A program made the translations under genes and the position numbers. A DNA stretch of 33,045 nucleotides from Welwitschia mirabilis. Taxonomy: Eukaryota; Gnetophyta; Gnetopsida; Welwitschiales. The stretch covers positions 271,404,503-271,437,547 of the forward strand of contig JBOZIK010000001.1 of NCBI GenBank assembly GCA_051453625.1, in the 5' to 3' direction. Shown one piece after another: positions 1 to 9,859 of the stretch. Below the pieces are notes generated by a model, which saw only the letters and a list, made by a program, of their open reading frames with translations, was not told where the DNA came from and did not search any database. Position 1 is the stretch's first letter. Each line of letters starts with the position of its first letter.

Positions 1-469
1 AACACATCAACAAGAAACTACGAAATGATCAGATCCATAATATTATGCTAAAAGAGTATGGTAAAAAACTTTGAAAAATGCAATAAAATAGCAAAAGAAA
101 AATAAAATAAAAATGGATAACTAGGAAAATAAAGATAATTGCTTATTTACCCTAAATTATAACCTAATAAATTCCCTTAGCAACAATCATAAAATCACTT
201 GATGATAGATACATAACTATATGTGAAAAATTATAAAGTATCACTCCAATAAGTAATGGTTATAACAATGTCAAGTATGTCTAATGCTATCAAAAAATGA
301 ATGATAGTATAAAAATCTATTTAAAATAGAAACTTATAAGCTATCATATCAAAATAGCACTAGATCCAAATAAATAAGAATAATCATGTGTAAGTACTAT
401 AAATAAATAAAATAAGTCTAGAAAATAAGCAATGCCTCTAATGATACTAAGGATATCATTGATCCTATA
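1..469. other. AT-rich stretch, no gene recognised
   Basis: No reading frame with a recognisable domain is seen on either strand. The stretch lies beyond the 3' side of element E1. If E1 had a normal 3' LTR, part of it should be here, but the first bases of the 5' LTR (TGTAGTGTGAATTTATGC at 7024) are not found. Confidence 0.5.
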
Positions 470-660
470 GCATCAAAGTAAAATTTTATTTTACCATAAA
501 GAGGAGAGTGCAACTATTGTTAGAGGAGTAAGGACCCATACATATTAACCAACTGGCTCCTCAATGAAGTTCCCATAGCTATCATGTCGCACTGCCAAAT
601 TCCTCCTTGGGAAAATTTGCCCTAGTGCACTTGCTATAGGACATCATGATGATCATGTTT
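470..660 (-). repeat. Shared non-coding block S, copy in E1
   Basis: This block is alignable by eye with 9344-9597, 12377-12484 and 25138-25361. Recognisable anchors on the plus strand are 'aaggacccata', a 'cctc(a)gtg(g)agtt...atagct' run, and a 'ttgggaa...ccctggtgcacttg' run. It sits on the 3' side of the integrase gene and is followed on its right by a long pyrimidine tract, the same arrangement as in the E2 copies. It could be 3' untranslated sequence or the start of a 3' LTR; no matching copy next to a 5' LTR was found, so untranslated sequence is favoured. Confidence 0.6.
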
Positions 661-688
661 TGAGATATAACATGAAATAGCATGATCA

Positions 689-775
689 CTATTTTATTTT
701 ATTTTCTTCTTATTCTCTTTTATTTTCTTTCTTTTTTTCCTTTTTCTTTTCTTTTCTTTTATTTTTTTTTTATTT
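689..775 (-). repeat. Polypurine tract of E1 (pyrimidine-rich on plus)
   Basis: About 87 bases of almost pure T and C on the plus strand, that is A and G on the coding strand of E1. It lies downstream of integrase and next to block S, the place expected for a polypurine tract that primes plus-strand DNA synthesis. It is much longer than a usual tract of 10-20 bases, so part is probably microsatellite growth. Confidence 0.5.
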
Positions 776-1184
776 TGAGTTGCATTCCACATGATCAAGT
801 ACTTGTAAGAATAAAAGTGAAGTAATGAGATAAGTAACAAAGTAAGAACATGCAAAAACAACTAATTACTCACACCATTGAAATAGAAGGCATTTTCCTT
901 CAAAATAAAGTTCAAAGACATACGAATGTCTAAAGATTGGATGAAGCTAATCTTATCATCTAAAATACCAAAGTAAAATACTACTAATCATAGAAACTTC
1001 ATCAATAAATACATAAGTTAAGTTAAAGATATTTAAGTGATAAAATAATTTTTATCTAAGGAAGGAGTTAAGAAGGAATTTAGACAACAGAAAGAGGAAG
1101 GTTCTTCTCATTAAAAGGGGCTTTCAAAACAAGTGCTTTTATTATGTTCAAGGCTTTGTTAGAAGATGATTCATAAATTTTTAT
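776..1184 (-). other. Non-coding stretch between integrase and purine tract of E1
   Basis: No domain is recognised. In minus-strand sense it follows the C-terminal part of E1 integrase. An env-like frame, found in some Athila elements, is not visible. Confidence 0.5.
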
Positions 1185-2210
1185 CCTTTATTCATTAACT
1201 TTTTAAATTTCTCTAGTGTTTCGATCAAAGATTTTAACTATTCCATTTGAATGTAATTTTTCTATAAGATAAGGACTTAACCATTTAGAATTTAACTTAT
1301 TATGTATAAAGGTATGCTCAAGTGTTATACAAAAGAATAATTTTACCAATTTTAAATTGCTTATGAATAATATTTTTATCATGTTTGAACATGGATTGAG
1401 CTTTATGAATGAGTTAACAATATAAAGCATGAGTATGTTTTTCATCTAAATGTTCAAGTTGGGTTAATTAAGTTCTAAGATTTTTCATTCAAGTATATAA
1501 GGTTAAGTTAATAACTGAAGTAATAAGATTTATAGAAAACATCAATTGACAAAATACAAACCTTTTCATACATAAGTTCATATGGTGAAAAACATAGAGA
1601 CTTACACTAAGTAGTATGGTAAACACAATGAACATCATTAAGTTTAGAGGGTCATGTTTTCCTATTAATATAGACTAATTTCTAAAGCATCTTTTTGATT
1701 TCTCTATTTGTGTTTTTAGCTTGGCCATTAGTTTTATGATGATAGGCACATGTAATTCTATGTTTAATACTAATGGATAAAAGAAGTTTTCGAAAAAGGT
1801 GGTTAATGAAATGAGTTCCCTGATCACTAATGATAATTCATGGAAAATCAAAATGTTGAAAGATATGAGTTTGAACAAAATTACAAATAGTTTGGGCATC
1901 ATTTTTAATAGTAGGAACAACTTATACCCACTTAATAACATAATCAACAACTACTAAAATATAATGTCTATCATGAGAAGATTGTTTAATCAGACCTATA
2001 AAATCAATTCCTTGATAATAAAAAGGTTTAAATTCAAGTATAGGTTTAAGAGACATATCTTGAGAATAAGTTAGACTACCATAATGTTTACATGTACTAA
2101 ATGAATCCTTGAAAATGATAGGACAATAAAAACTAGAGTGAAAAATTTTTATGACAGTTTTTTAGCCACTAAAGTGCCTCTCACATACCCCACCATGATA
2201 AAGTTTTAGA
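1185..2210 (-). pseudogene. E1 integrase remnant
   Basis: Ty3/gypsy integrase, which inserts the cDNA into the nuclear genome. The frame from about 2015 to 1674 is readable with only a few stops and holds 'GIDFIG' (first catalytic Asp), 'IISDQGTHF' (second Asp) and 'HHKTNGQAKNTNREIKK'. In the last motif the usual Glu of NGQAE is Lys, so the DDE triad is broken. At 2100-2210 the worn N-terminal zinc-binding region reads 'HGGVCERHFSG'. The post-core region at 1203-1445 contains 'SKWLSPYLIEKLHSNGIVKI', the usual C-terminal beta fold of gypsy integrases. CAA/CAG codons have become stops. Not functional. Confidence 0.88.
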
Positions 2211-2464
2211 ATTTCTAGGTTTTCCCACTCAAGTACACTTACACATGATTTGATGTTTGTAATTCCTATAAAAATGGGCTTCATTCCACTCATAGTCATT
2301 GATTTTATGAAGAAAATATTTACGTTGGTTATAGTTCCAATGTTGAGGAGTTTTTATAGTAACAAGTTAGTTCACAATGTCAGCATATCAAGGCATGGGA
2401 TGAGTAGAAAATATGGCATAAAATTATTCAATTGCAAAGAGTTTTTTGTTTAGAAAAGAGTCAT

Positions 2465-2960
2465 TTATGGGAAGTTCATCATGAGAACAAGAAAGTCAAA
2501 ATAGATGATCGACAACGCTATTATGTTTTTTAGCTTTATTAATGATGGTAAGATTAAATTCTTACATAAGGAGGATCCACCTAATAAGTCTAACAATAGA
2601 ATCTTATTGATTATAATATAGTAGATTCTTTCATAATTAGTGTTAAAATTTATGTAAAAACCAAGAAGATAATGTCCAAGATGACAAAAGATGATGACAA
2701 GCATTTATCTCTGAGTAGTGGTATAGTTGGATTGGACTTGAAATAAATTTTTACTAAGATAAGATATGACTTTAAAAATATTTACATACTTTTGAACAAG
2801 AACCCCAACCACAACAATGTCACTTGCATTACACATAAGTTTAAAATCCTTACTTCAATTGGGACTCATGATAATAGATTTAAAAGAAATATTTTCTTTA
2901 AGAGTTTCAAATGCGAGTTTACATGAATTATTCTAATTGAATTTAGCATCTTTTTTAACT
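2465..2960 (-). pseudogene. E1 RNase H / connection region remnant
   Basis: Region between RT and integrase where gypsy RNase H must lie. The upstream end reads 'LVKKDAKFN' and 'FETLKENISF', the conserved lead-in to RNase H. The RNase H core is too worn to place the catalytic acids. Assigned mostly by position and by the two flanking matches. Confidence 0.6.
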
Positions 2961-4137
2961 AATGAGTGAAGTGATTTATAAATATTGGAATAATCATGAA
3001 TAAAACATTAATAGAAATCAACATGATCAAGGAAAGGTCTAACTTGTTTGATATTAGTTGAGGTTTTCAATGATATCAACTCTTATGGAGTCCATCCTAA
3101 TCCATTCTTTTAAAATGTGATGTCTTAAAATAATTTTATGGTTGACAAGAAGAAACTCTTTCTCCAAATCAAATGTAAGACACTTTCTATACATCAGTCA
3201 AAACCTTTCTCTAATCTCTCTACTGTTCATTCAAAATTTTCATAAAAAATGGAGAACTCATACATAAATATTTTAATAAAATCCACTATCATATTAGAAA
3301 AGATCCTTATCATAGCTTATTGGAAGGTTTTAGTGGCATTGCAAAGTCAAAAGGTATTCATCTAAAAGTAAAGGTTCCAAAGGGTGAGGTGAAAGTTATT
3401 TTAACTTGGTTTTTACTTACTATACAAATTTGATTATAGTCACTATACCCATCAATAAAACTGTAGTAGGCATAACCTTGAATTCTATAAAGTACTTGAC
3501 CAATAAAGGGTAAAGGGCAATAATCCTTTTTAGTAACCTCATTAAGTTTTCTAAAATTAATGCACATTCTACATTTTTCCCTTTTATTTGAAACAACTAT
3601 TAAAGGACTAATCCACTCACTATTAGATATGGCATATATGATTCTGGCATCCATAAGTTTAATGATTTCATCTTTAATAATTTATTTCAGGACTAGATTG
3701 AGCCTTATTTAGGGCTTCCTAAAAGGTTTAGAATTATTTTCAAGGTAAATCTTATGTTAAACTATGGAAAACGAAATGGAAAATAAGTCTTTATGTATCC
3801 AAGCAAAGGCAATTTCTTTTAAATTTAAGAGTTATATCAAGTTTGATTCTTGTTGAGGAATGAAAATGTTACTAATTATTAGGGGTTTCATTTGATTATT
3901 GGATAGAAAAATGTATTTTAGATCTTGAGTTAATTTCTTAAGTTTAAGGCTAATATTTTTAGCTATCGTCTTATCTATCATGGGAATGATAGACGTGGGA
4001 TGAAACTTTGTAAAACATTTTTTCACCAAGTAAATATATTTAGTTTCTCCTTGATCGGTGTGTTCTTCATCCTTAGACTTAAGATAGTGTGTTTTAATGG
4101 GGTCATTATATATAGTTGGTTTATGTTGCATTATCAA
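2961..4137 (-). pseudogene. E1 reverse transcriptase remnant with upstream linker
   Basis: Copies retrotransposon RNA into DNA. The linker at 3832-4137 keeps 'LTQDLKYIFLSNNQMKPLII', typical between protease and RT in Athila-type pol. The RT frame at 3358-3720 holds 'EIIKLMDARIIYAISNSEW', 'CRMCINFRKLNEVTKKDYCP', 'LPFIGQVLYRI' and 'YYSFIDGYSDYNQI'; the first catalytic Asp (DGYS) is kept. Further left the FMDDF box, about 3250-3272, reads 'FMYEFSIF', so both catalytic Asp residues are gone. Thumb sequence 'VRPFLDHVDFY' follows after frameshifts. Dead enzyme. Confidence 0.9.
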
Positions 4138-4284
4138 TCTCTCCTTAATTGGTTGATGTTACAAAAATAAGGTTATTTTTAGTTCATCTTCTAAGTTAAA
4201 ATCATTTCCTATGTTCTTTTTAGTAGCATTGAAAACTAGAATGGTAAATTGTTTATTGTCAAAATAACATCCTATCATTTCAGA

Positions 4285-4560
4285 TCACATGTCAATGATA
4301 CAATCAGCAGTTGCACAAAAGGATCTTCCTAAGAGGAGTGGATAACCTTTATCATATTCTATCTCGATAATCACAACATATATGGGGTAAAAGCCTTTCT
4401 CAATTTTGATGGCTAGGACCTTGATAATTCCTAATGGTTTCTTGATTGAAGCAACAGCTAATTCCAAGATAACTCATGTAGGTTCTATTCTATTTTATAA
4501 CCTAAGACTCTTACATATGGCATGATGTTTATACTTGATCCTATGTCATTAAATCTTTTC
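4285..4560 (-). pseudogene. E1 aspartic protease remnant
   Basis: Processes the Gag-Pol polyprotein. The active-site loop is at 4515-4547 and reads 'DIGSSINIMPY', a change from the DLGAS loop usual in this branch; the catalytic Asp is kept. The C-terminal half at 4285-4467 ends with 'YPLLLGRSFCATADCIIDM', the conserved flap-side motif (LILGRPFLATA type). A frameshift or stop separates the two halves. Sits between gag and RT as expected. Confidence 0.85.
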
Positions 4561-4949
4561 AAATTCTTTTATTTCCTTCTAAGATAACACTTATAGTTGT
4601 AGCTTTAGGATCTTTAAATTTAGGACACTTTTTCATGACCAAGTTGGAAAGAGATGGAGCATGAAGAACTTTGCCAGGAATGATAGATTTCTATTTTCTT
4701 CTTACTAAGTCCTTATAAAACTTAGAATATTTATGATTTTCTTATAAGAGTTTTCAAAAATGAAAGTTAATGTTTACTTCTTATATCCAAGTTTTCAAGT
4801 TTTCATCAAAGGTAGAATTTATATTTAATTGATCAAAACAAGGAGTGAAAGGTTTTTCCCTTTGTTTTCTTGTGAGGAATTTCTAGTAATGTACTTAGTA
4901 GGTGATGTTGATAAAAAGTTATATGAATAAAAAATTTCTGCATCATCTT

Positions 4950-6547
4950 ATTCATTCATTTCAATATTTTTAGAAGTTGAAACCTCATAAGTAGGAGGTG
5001 TTATATCATTTAGATTTCATATTACTACTTTTAAATCTTTCTTAACTTCATTTGAATTGGTAAAGGTACAGATGCAAGATACCCTTGTGGTTTTTGATTA
5101 GCAAGCATTATTTTTTTAAGTACATTCACTAAATTTTTAATGTTGCTGGTAGTTTTTTCTTGCATATTTCTTATTTCCTCTATAGATCTACTAAGTGGAT
5201 CATTCTAATTTTGTTGAAAGTTAAAGTTATTTGGTTGAAAGTTTAAATTTCTAAATCTATTCTCAAAAGTTTTTATTATGATTATCCACATAATTTTTGT
5301 TGAAATTGTGGTTGGTTTTTAAAATTAGGTGTTCTTTGATTGAATGCACAAACATCTTCCAACATCTTCTCCTTATAAGTTAGCAACAAGAGATACTCTT
5401 TAACTAGATGAGAGTTATCTTCATAAATTTCACAAGTTGAAGTTGAATTTTCACCCTATACTACTTTTTCATCAACTATTATTTATGTTTATTTTTTTAA
5501 AGTGATATTAAAATATTTAATCAAGTTGGTTTAGTCATCTCTTTCTTCTTCCTTGTCATGTTTAACGTACTTAAAATATTTTAAGATTTAGTTATACTTC
5601 AATTCTCTTTAGTGGATTTAAGTTAAGTTTGAATTATTTCTATAAGATTTTTCAACACACTCCATGCTTCTTCTAACACTAAGTTTAACAAGTTTCTTCA
5701 TAAGAAAAATCTATAAGTTATTTAGTTTGAGCATTCAATCGATCATAAAAATAATCGATTAGCTATTTATTATGAAATTCATCAATAGGGTTGCAATGGG
5801 TAGCTAAGATAAAATGTTCATAAGCTATTGCATAATCCACATGAGGTTGTTCTTAAAATTTTGTTACTTCTTTTTTTCATTTTCTCATGGAACTTTCACT
5901 CAAAAATTGTTTGATAAATACTTTTTACACTAGACTTCAATACTTAAGACTTTTATATGAAATGGTTTTAAGCCAAATTTTTACCCTTGCTTTAAGTGTG
6001 ATTGGAAAAATAATCATATATGTACGGTCACTAATACATTTCTTTTCATTTCCCGAGGTAAGCACAAGTTGTTCAATGTCAGCAAAATGTTGGAAAGGAT
6101 ATTCCTTAAGCTTTCTTAAAAAAGTTCAATATGCACTTAAATTTGTTAATTCTACATTATCTTTAGGAGNNNNNNNAAAGGGATTTTGAATTTCATGTTT
6201 TCTATTGGCAATTTAATCTCTAAGAGTAACATTTGCATTTGAGGAAGAAGTTCCTATTATGATTAGGATATTAGAGGAAGTAACTTAATTTTATTTTTAC
6301 AATTGTTTTAATACATTCAATATATTTAAGGAATAAATGGCATGATATACTTCTATACTATAATTTTCTTTTATAAACTCTGATTCTGAAACAATAAAAG
6401 CAGAAAAATCTTCTTTTTTAATTCTAGGAATTTGCATAACTAGGATGTGTGTACCTTGATTTTGCTTGAAGTTGACTAATCCTTCTTAATTTTTCCTTTA
6501 ATCAAGTTCTAATCTCTTTGATACTTTATCTTTTTACTAGAATTCAT
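4950..6547 (-). pseudogene. E1 gag remnant
   Basis: Structural protein of the retrotransposon particle. A possible start ATG is at 6547 (minus) and reads 'MNSSKK'. The core at 5640-6165 contains 'KLKEYPFQHFADIEQLV', 'FPITLKARVKIWLKTI', 'YEHFILATHCNPIDEFHNK' and an 'EAWSVLKNL' end, matching the order of Athila/Tat Gag (LFPFSL..KA..WL through to EA..LL). The C-terminal part at 4950-5400 reads 'FNQRTPNFKNQPQFQQ' and later 'NQKPQGYLAS', like Athila Gag tails. Many stops; seven N bases at 6170-6176 interrupt it. Confidence 0.78.
6170..6176. other. Run of 7 N
   Basis: Unresolved bases inside the gag remnant of E1. Confidence 0.99.
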
Positions 6548-6708
6548 GATGTCCCTACATGCTCAGACAGTAAATAAAAAATAAAATAGAAAATAATAGA
6601 TTGTTATCCACTTGAATATGGAGATGACAGGAAGGATGATAATCAAAGTAATAGAAAGTCAAAACTCAAAAAAATTACTAAAAGAGAAAAACCAAACTGC
6701 CATCTAGG

Positions 6709-6738
6709 CTATTGTGGAAATGATAAAGAAGATGATAG
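6709..6738. repeat. Hairpin-capable motif, leader copy 1
   Basis: Reads 'ctattgt', a 16-base loop, then 'atgatag'; related to 7996-8025. Confidence 0.5.
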
Positions 6739-6821
6739 TACCTTTATTATCGAACTATGAATAAAAGAAAAATTGCAAAAGCAAAAAATAATTTCAAAAT
6801 TTTAGAACTGTTAAGCTCAAT

Positions 6822-6848
6822 GTTATTAGAATGATAAAGAGGATGATA
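6822..6848. repeat. Hairpin-capable motif, leader copy 2
   Basis: Contains 'aatgataaagaggatgatag', matching the right part of the LTR motif; the left arm is worn. Confidence 0.5.
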
Positions 6849-6998
6849 GGGATCCTAAAAACTCTAGAAAATAAAAATTACTAAAATAAATCTACTTTAA
6901 GCTATACTAACAATACAATACTATTTTAAATAAATAACTTAAATAGAAAATTTGAGGTACCTATCTAGATAGTGATAATCCTCTTGCTCCTTGTAGCC

Positions 6999-7017
6999 TT
7001 TACTAGCAATGGTGCTA
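6999..7017 (-). promoter_or_regulatory. Primer binding site of E1, tRNA-Asp type
   Basis: The minus strand reads TAGCACCATTGCTAGTAAA. The PBS common in Athila/Tat elements, complementary to the 3' end of tRNA-Asp, is TGGCGCCGTTGCCGGGGAA. The two differ at seven of 19 places; six differences are G-to-A or C-to-T and one is G-to-T. It lies six bases after the proposed LTR end, as expected. Confidence 0.8.
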
Positions 7018-7757
7018 AAATATTGTAGTGTGAATTTATGCAATCCTAAAGTCCTTTAGATATACCAATAAATCAAATTACTTGTAGAAAAAAACATGCT
7101 AGTTCAAATGAGATTTCACCCAAATGTTGTAATTCTAATTAAGGCACTAGATTTGGAGTTAGAAAATTGATTTTATGAAGTATTTTTAGTTGTTTATCTA
7201 TCAATCAATGAAAGTAAATAATAATGCAAAATGCAATGCAATATAAATTGGAATGAAATGCAATAGATGAAATGAAAATGAAATGAATTCTACTTGAATC
7301 CTAATTCTCCTATCACAAGAACTATCTCTCTATAGTTCCAATCAATTAAAAAGAGTTCTTACTTATTTCTAACTAACATGAATTATGAGATAAGCTAAAT
7401 AGAATGGAGAAAATGTAATATGAATTAGAATTAAATAACAATGCAAATTAAAACTAAGCAAAGTCAACCTTAACAAAGGTTGCCCTTATGATTTAAACAA
7501 ATTACAGAGTTATCACTTAAATAATAACCAACTTAAATCATAAGGGACATAAACATAATTGAATTGAAAAGAGTATTTGAATTAATCATATAACTTTACA
7601 TATACTTACAACAAAGTAGTAGCACCTCAATGGAAGAGACTCAGCCTAACACTAAGCGAACTTCTTTCTGGAGCTACTAGATGAATCTCTTATCCTTTAA
7701 TATTCTATCACAAGCATATGAAGATAAAAGATAAGATAGAAGTGAAGGAGGAAAGGG

Positions 7758-7765
7758 TATTTATA
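7758..7765 (-). promoter_or_regulatory. TATA box of E1 LTR
   Basis: The minus strand reads TATAAATA followed by CCC. The same box is at the matching place in the second LTR (12049-12056), inside otherwise diverged sequence. It would place transcription start some 30 bases to the left, making U3 about 500 bases. Confidence 0.6.
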
Positions 7766-7880
7766 TTTTTACATTGAGGTTTTAGAAGTCAGGAAAAAAA
7801 CCCTGATAGCTTAAATGGATTACATGGCCTCATTACAAAGATAAATCTTTTTGATCATAGAAAAATAGCTGTCATCCTGA

Positions 7881-7910
7881 CTGTCATGGGAACACTAAAG
7901 GGGATATTAC
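7881..7910. repeat. Hairpin-capable motif, LTR copy 1
   Basis: 'ctgtcatggg...aaaggggatatta'; preceded by another 'gtcatcctga' half-copy. Related to 7996-8025. Confidence 0.5.
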
Positions 7911-7995
7911 TTTACATCAAAAGGTACTCCATTATCTTTAGGCCCTATTATCAACCCTATAACTTTTGTCCATGTTAATAGTGCTATCTTCCTGT

Positions 7996-8025
7996 CTATC
8001 ATGGAAATAATAAAGGGGATGATAG
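7996..8025. repeat. Hairpin-capable motif, LTR copy 2 (best arms)
   Basis: 'ctatcat' at 7996-8002 and its exact reverse complement 'atgatag' at 8019-8025, with a 16-base loop. Lies in U3 of the LTR. Confidence 0.6.
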
Positions 8026-8340
8026 GCTTCTTTGTCTCCAATCTCAACAATGAATTAATCTTCTGCATGGTAAATCCTTCTTCCAAAGTATTTAGTATTA
8101 GAATAAGACTAAGAAGCCTTCAAATATGCTAAGAATCTCACGTTCCAATGATTATCCTATTAAGTCTTCATAACCATTAGCATTGCATCCAAAACTATAT
8201 AAATGTCCTACAAAAGAACTCAAAATACACCATCAAATTCCTAAAAATTAGCATCATAATAATCAATTTTGATCTAAGATTAAGAATTTTTTTATTTAAT
8301 CATTTTACACTCTTTCTTGTTTTTTTAGTCATTAATCCTT

Positions 8341-8977
8341 ATGGCTTGCACTCCTCCTTTTTCTCTCATTGCTACCTTTGGCATCAAGAAGATGAAGTAT
8401 TATTTGTTTAACTTGGGTTATACATAGATAGATATGTGCATTAGTAGTATAGATCCCTAGTCATGTTAAGTCTCTGTTAGATCTAAAATCATGGTACAAT
8501 AGTATTCTTACTACAACTACAAATCTGTTGCTAAGTTCTTAGGTATCTTATCATAAAGGCTAACAAAGACCATTTTGATACCAATGTGATTTCCTCAAGT
8601 TTCAGTCCTATGATTCATCACTTAGTGGATGAGTATCTGATGGTAAGAACTAAGGAGCTATGTTATCAACTCAATTATGTGTATTCATCTTGCAACTTTA
8701 AGAAACAAACCCTATTCTTAGCATTACTACATTGAGCTTTGATAAGAAAAATATAAAGAAGATAATTTAGAATGCTAAAAATTACCAAAACTTTTGGCAA
8801 GCCCACCTAGAAGAGATTAATATATTGTCATAATCTTTAGATGAAATGTATCTATTACCCTCAAGTGAGAATTTTGTAAGCTTGACATCCAAGACTAAGC
8901 ATTCTCACAAGAGAAATAAGTATTCTAGCTATTATAAGAATTGAGTTACTTGGGTTTGTGATTTACTTGCTTACTGA
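8341..8977 (+). pseudogene. Antisense ORF of E2 (copy 2), decayed, unknown function
   Basis: Plus-strand frame opposite to gag-pol, between the integrase side and the missing 3' LTR. It starts at ATG 8341 ('MACTPPFSLIATFGIKKMK') and can be followed, with one frameshift near 8540 and several stops, to TGA at 8975. The later part reads 'NYQNFWQAHLEEINI' and 'SHKRNKYSSYYKN'. Copy 4 carries the same frame at 24025-24728 with the same reading at most positions, so it was a coding sequence in the ancestor. I do not recognise the family. Extra ORFs in antisense are known from Tat-lineage elements (Grande, Ogre relatives), which fits the position. Confidence 0.6.
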
Positions 8978-9343
8978 TTTGAGAAGTATTTTTGCTATTA
9001 TTCTGTAACTAAATGTAATAAACTATTTTACTTAATAAGATTTTCTATTTTAAATAAATTTTTTATATTATTTTATTTTATCATGAGTCCATCAATTTCA
9101 ATAAAAAAAACTCAAATCACATATTTATTAAATTGCTAAGATAATGTAAAATGATTGCAAAACTTTGAACCTTTTCCTTATTTCAAACAAAATTTACTAA
9201 TTTTGCATGCTATTGAATTGAAAATATTTGAACACACATTCCACTACATCAATGACTAGAATATTTTTATTTTATTTATTTCTCTTATGATTCCTTTTGT
9301 ATAAATGAATTATGATATAATTTTGGTCACTAGCTATGTCTTA
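8978..9343. other. AT-rich non-coding part of E2 copy 2
   Basis: Aligns with 24729-25137 of copy 4. No domain seen on either strand. Confidence 0.6.
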
Positions 9344-9597
9344 CATGACTCCTAGGGCACAAATGCTCCTAACTCTTTTATTTTTCATAAGATAAGTTAA
9401 CCACAATGAGAAGAGTTCAACCATTGTCATAGGCGTAAGGACTTGTATGATATTATATTATACCTTTTTTTTTTTTTTAATATTCATATCATGGCCAACT
9501 ACTCCTTAGTGAAGTTTTCACAGCTATCATATTACACTACCAAAGGCTCATCTTAGGAATATTTACCTCATTGCACTTGTGCTAAAACATTGTGGTA
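9344..9597 (-). repeat. Shared non-coding block S, E2 copy 2
   Basis: Starts with 'atgactcctagggcac' and ends at 'cattgtggta' just before the CT tract. Aligns with 25138-25361 and, in its right part, with 470-660 and 12377-12484. Contains a T14 run at 9466-9479 not seen in the other copies. Confidence 0.65.
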
Positions 9598-9640
9598 CTC
9601 TCTCTCTCTCTCATTCTCTCTCACACTCTCTCTCACTCTC
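9598..9640 (-). repeat. CT microsatellite / purine tract, E2 copy 2
   Basis: (CT)n-like run on the plus strand, GA on the element's coding strand. The same place in copies 3 and 4 also has a pyrimidine tract. Confidence 0.75.
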
Positions 9641-9757
9641 ATATTTTTCCCTAGAAGATATTCTATTTTGTTATGAGACATATCTCCTCAATCTTTCTAA
9701 TAAAGATAATGCACAATTTCCTATTAAATACTTATCAGGTTAGCTACTTGCTTTATA

Positions 9758-9835
9758 ACCATAATATTTACTTTATACAATCTATTTAATTGGTAGACCA
9801 TAATATTTACTTTATACAATCTAATTAATTGGTGG
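9758..9835. repeat. 39-base tandem duplication
   Basis: 'accataatatttactttata...' occurs at 9758 and again at 9797, nearly identical. Copies 3 and 4 have only one unit here, so it arose after insertion or in this lineage only. Confidence 0.85.
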
Positions 9836-9859
9836 AATGAATAAACTTTAAAGAAATAA

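Larger units (their letters stand above)
6548..6998 (-). other. E1 leader between PBS and gag
   Basis: Untranslated leader of about 450 bases, A-rich on the plus strand, with no domain-bearing frame. It holds copies of the hairpin-capable motif also present in the LTR, at 6709-6738 and 6822-6848, and a weaker one at 6621-6646. Confidence 0.6.
689..8265 (-). mobile_element. E1: decayed Ty3/gypsy retrotransposon, Athila-like
   Basis: Minus-strand order is 5' LTR (8265 to 7024), PBS (7017 to 6999), leader, gag, protease, reverse transcriptase, RNase H, integrase, purine tract. Integrase after RNase H identifies Ty3/gypsy. A tRNA-Asp-type PBS, a DIGSS-type protease and an Athila-style gag C-terminus with many Asn, Gln and Phe support the Athila/Tat branch. 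All domains carry stops, frameshifts and lost catalytic residues, so the element cannot move by itself. A 3' LTR is not seen; the left limit given is the purine tract. The right LTR end abuts copy 2 of E2 inside its 3' non-coding part, suggesting E1 inserted into that copy. Confidence 0.85.
7024..8265 (-). repeat. E1 5' LTR
   Basis: About 1242 bases with TG at the left edge and CA at the right edge of the plus strand, the usual TG..CA LTR ends. The left end lies next to the PBS. The first 960 bases or so are repeated at 11312-12276, which proves this is a dispersed unit. In minus-strand sense U3 begins at 8265; a TATA box lies at 7765-7758. The right edge is chosen from the CA before sequence that aligns with copy 4 of E2 and may be off by some bases. 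Confidence 0.8.

Noticed and set aside
2250-2453. Plus-strand open frame of 67 codons
   Set aside because: Lies over the minus-strand integrase N-terminal region of E1; no domain; shadow.
5887-6189. Plus-strand open frame of 100 codons
   Set aside because: Opposite to the gag core of E1, which reads well on the minus strand; the end runs into N.
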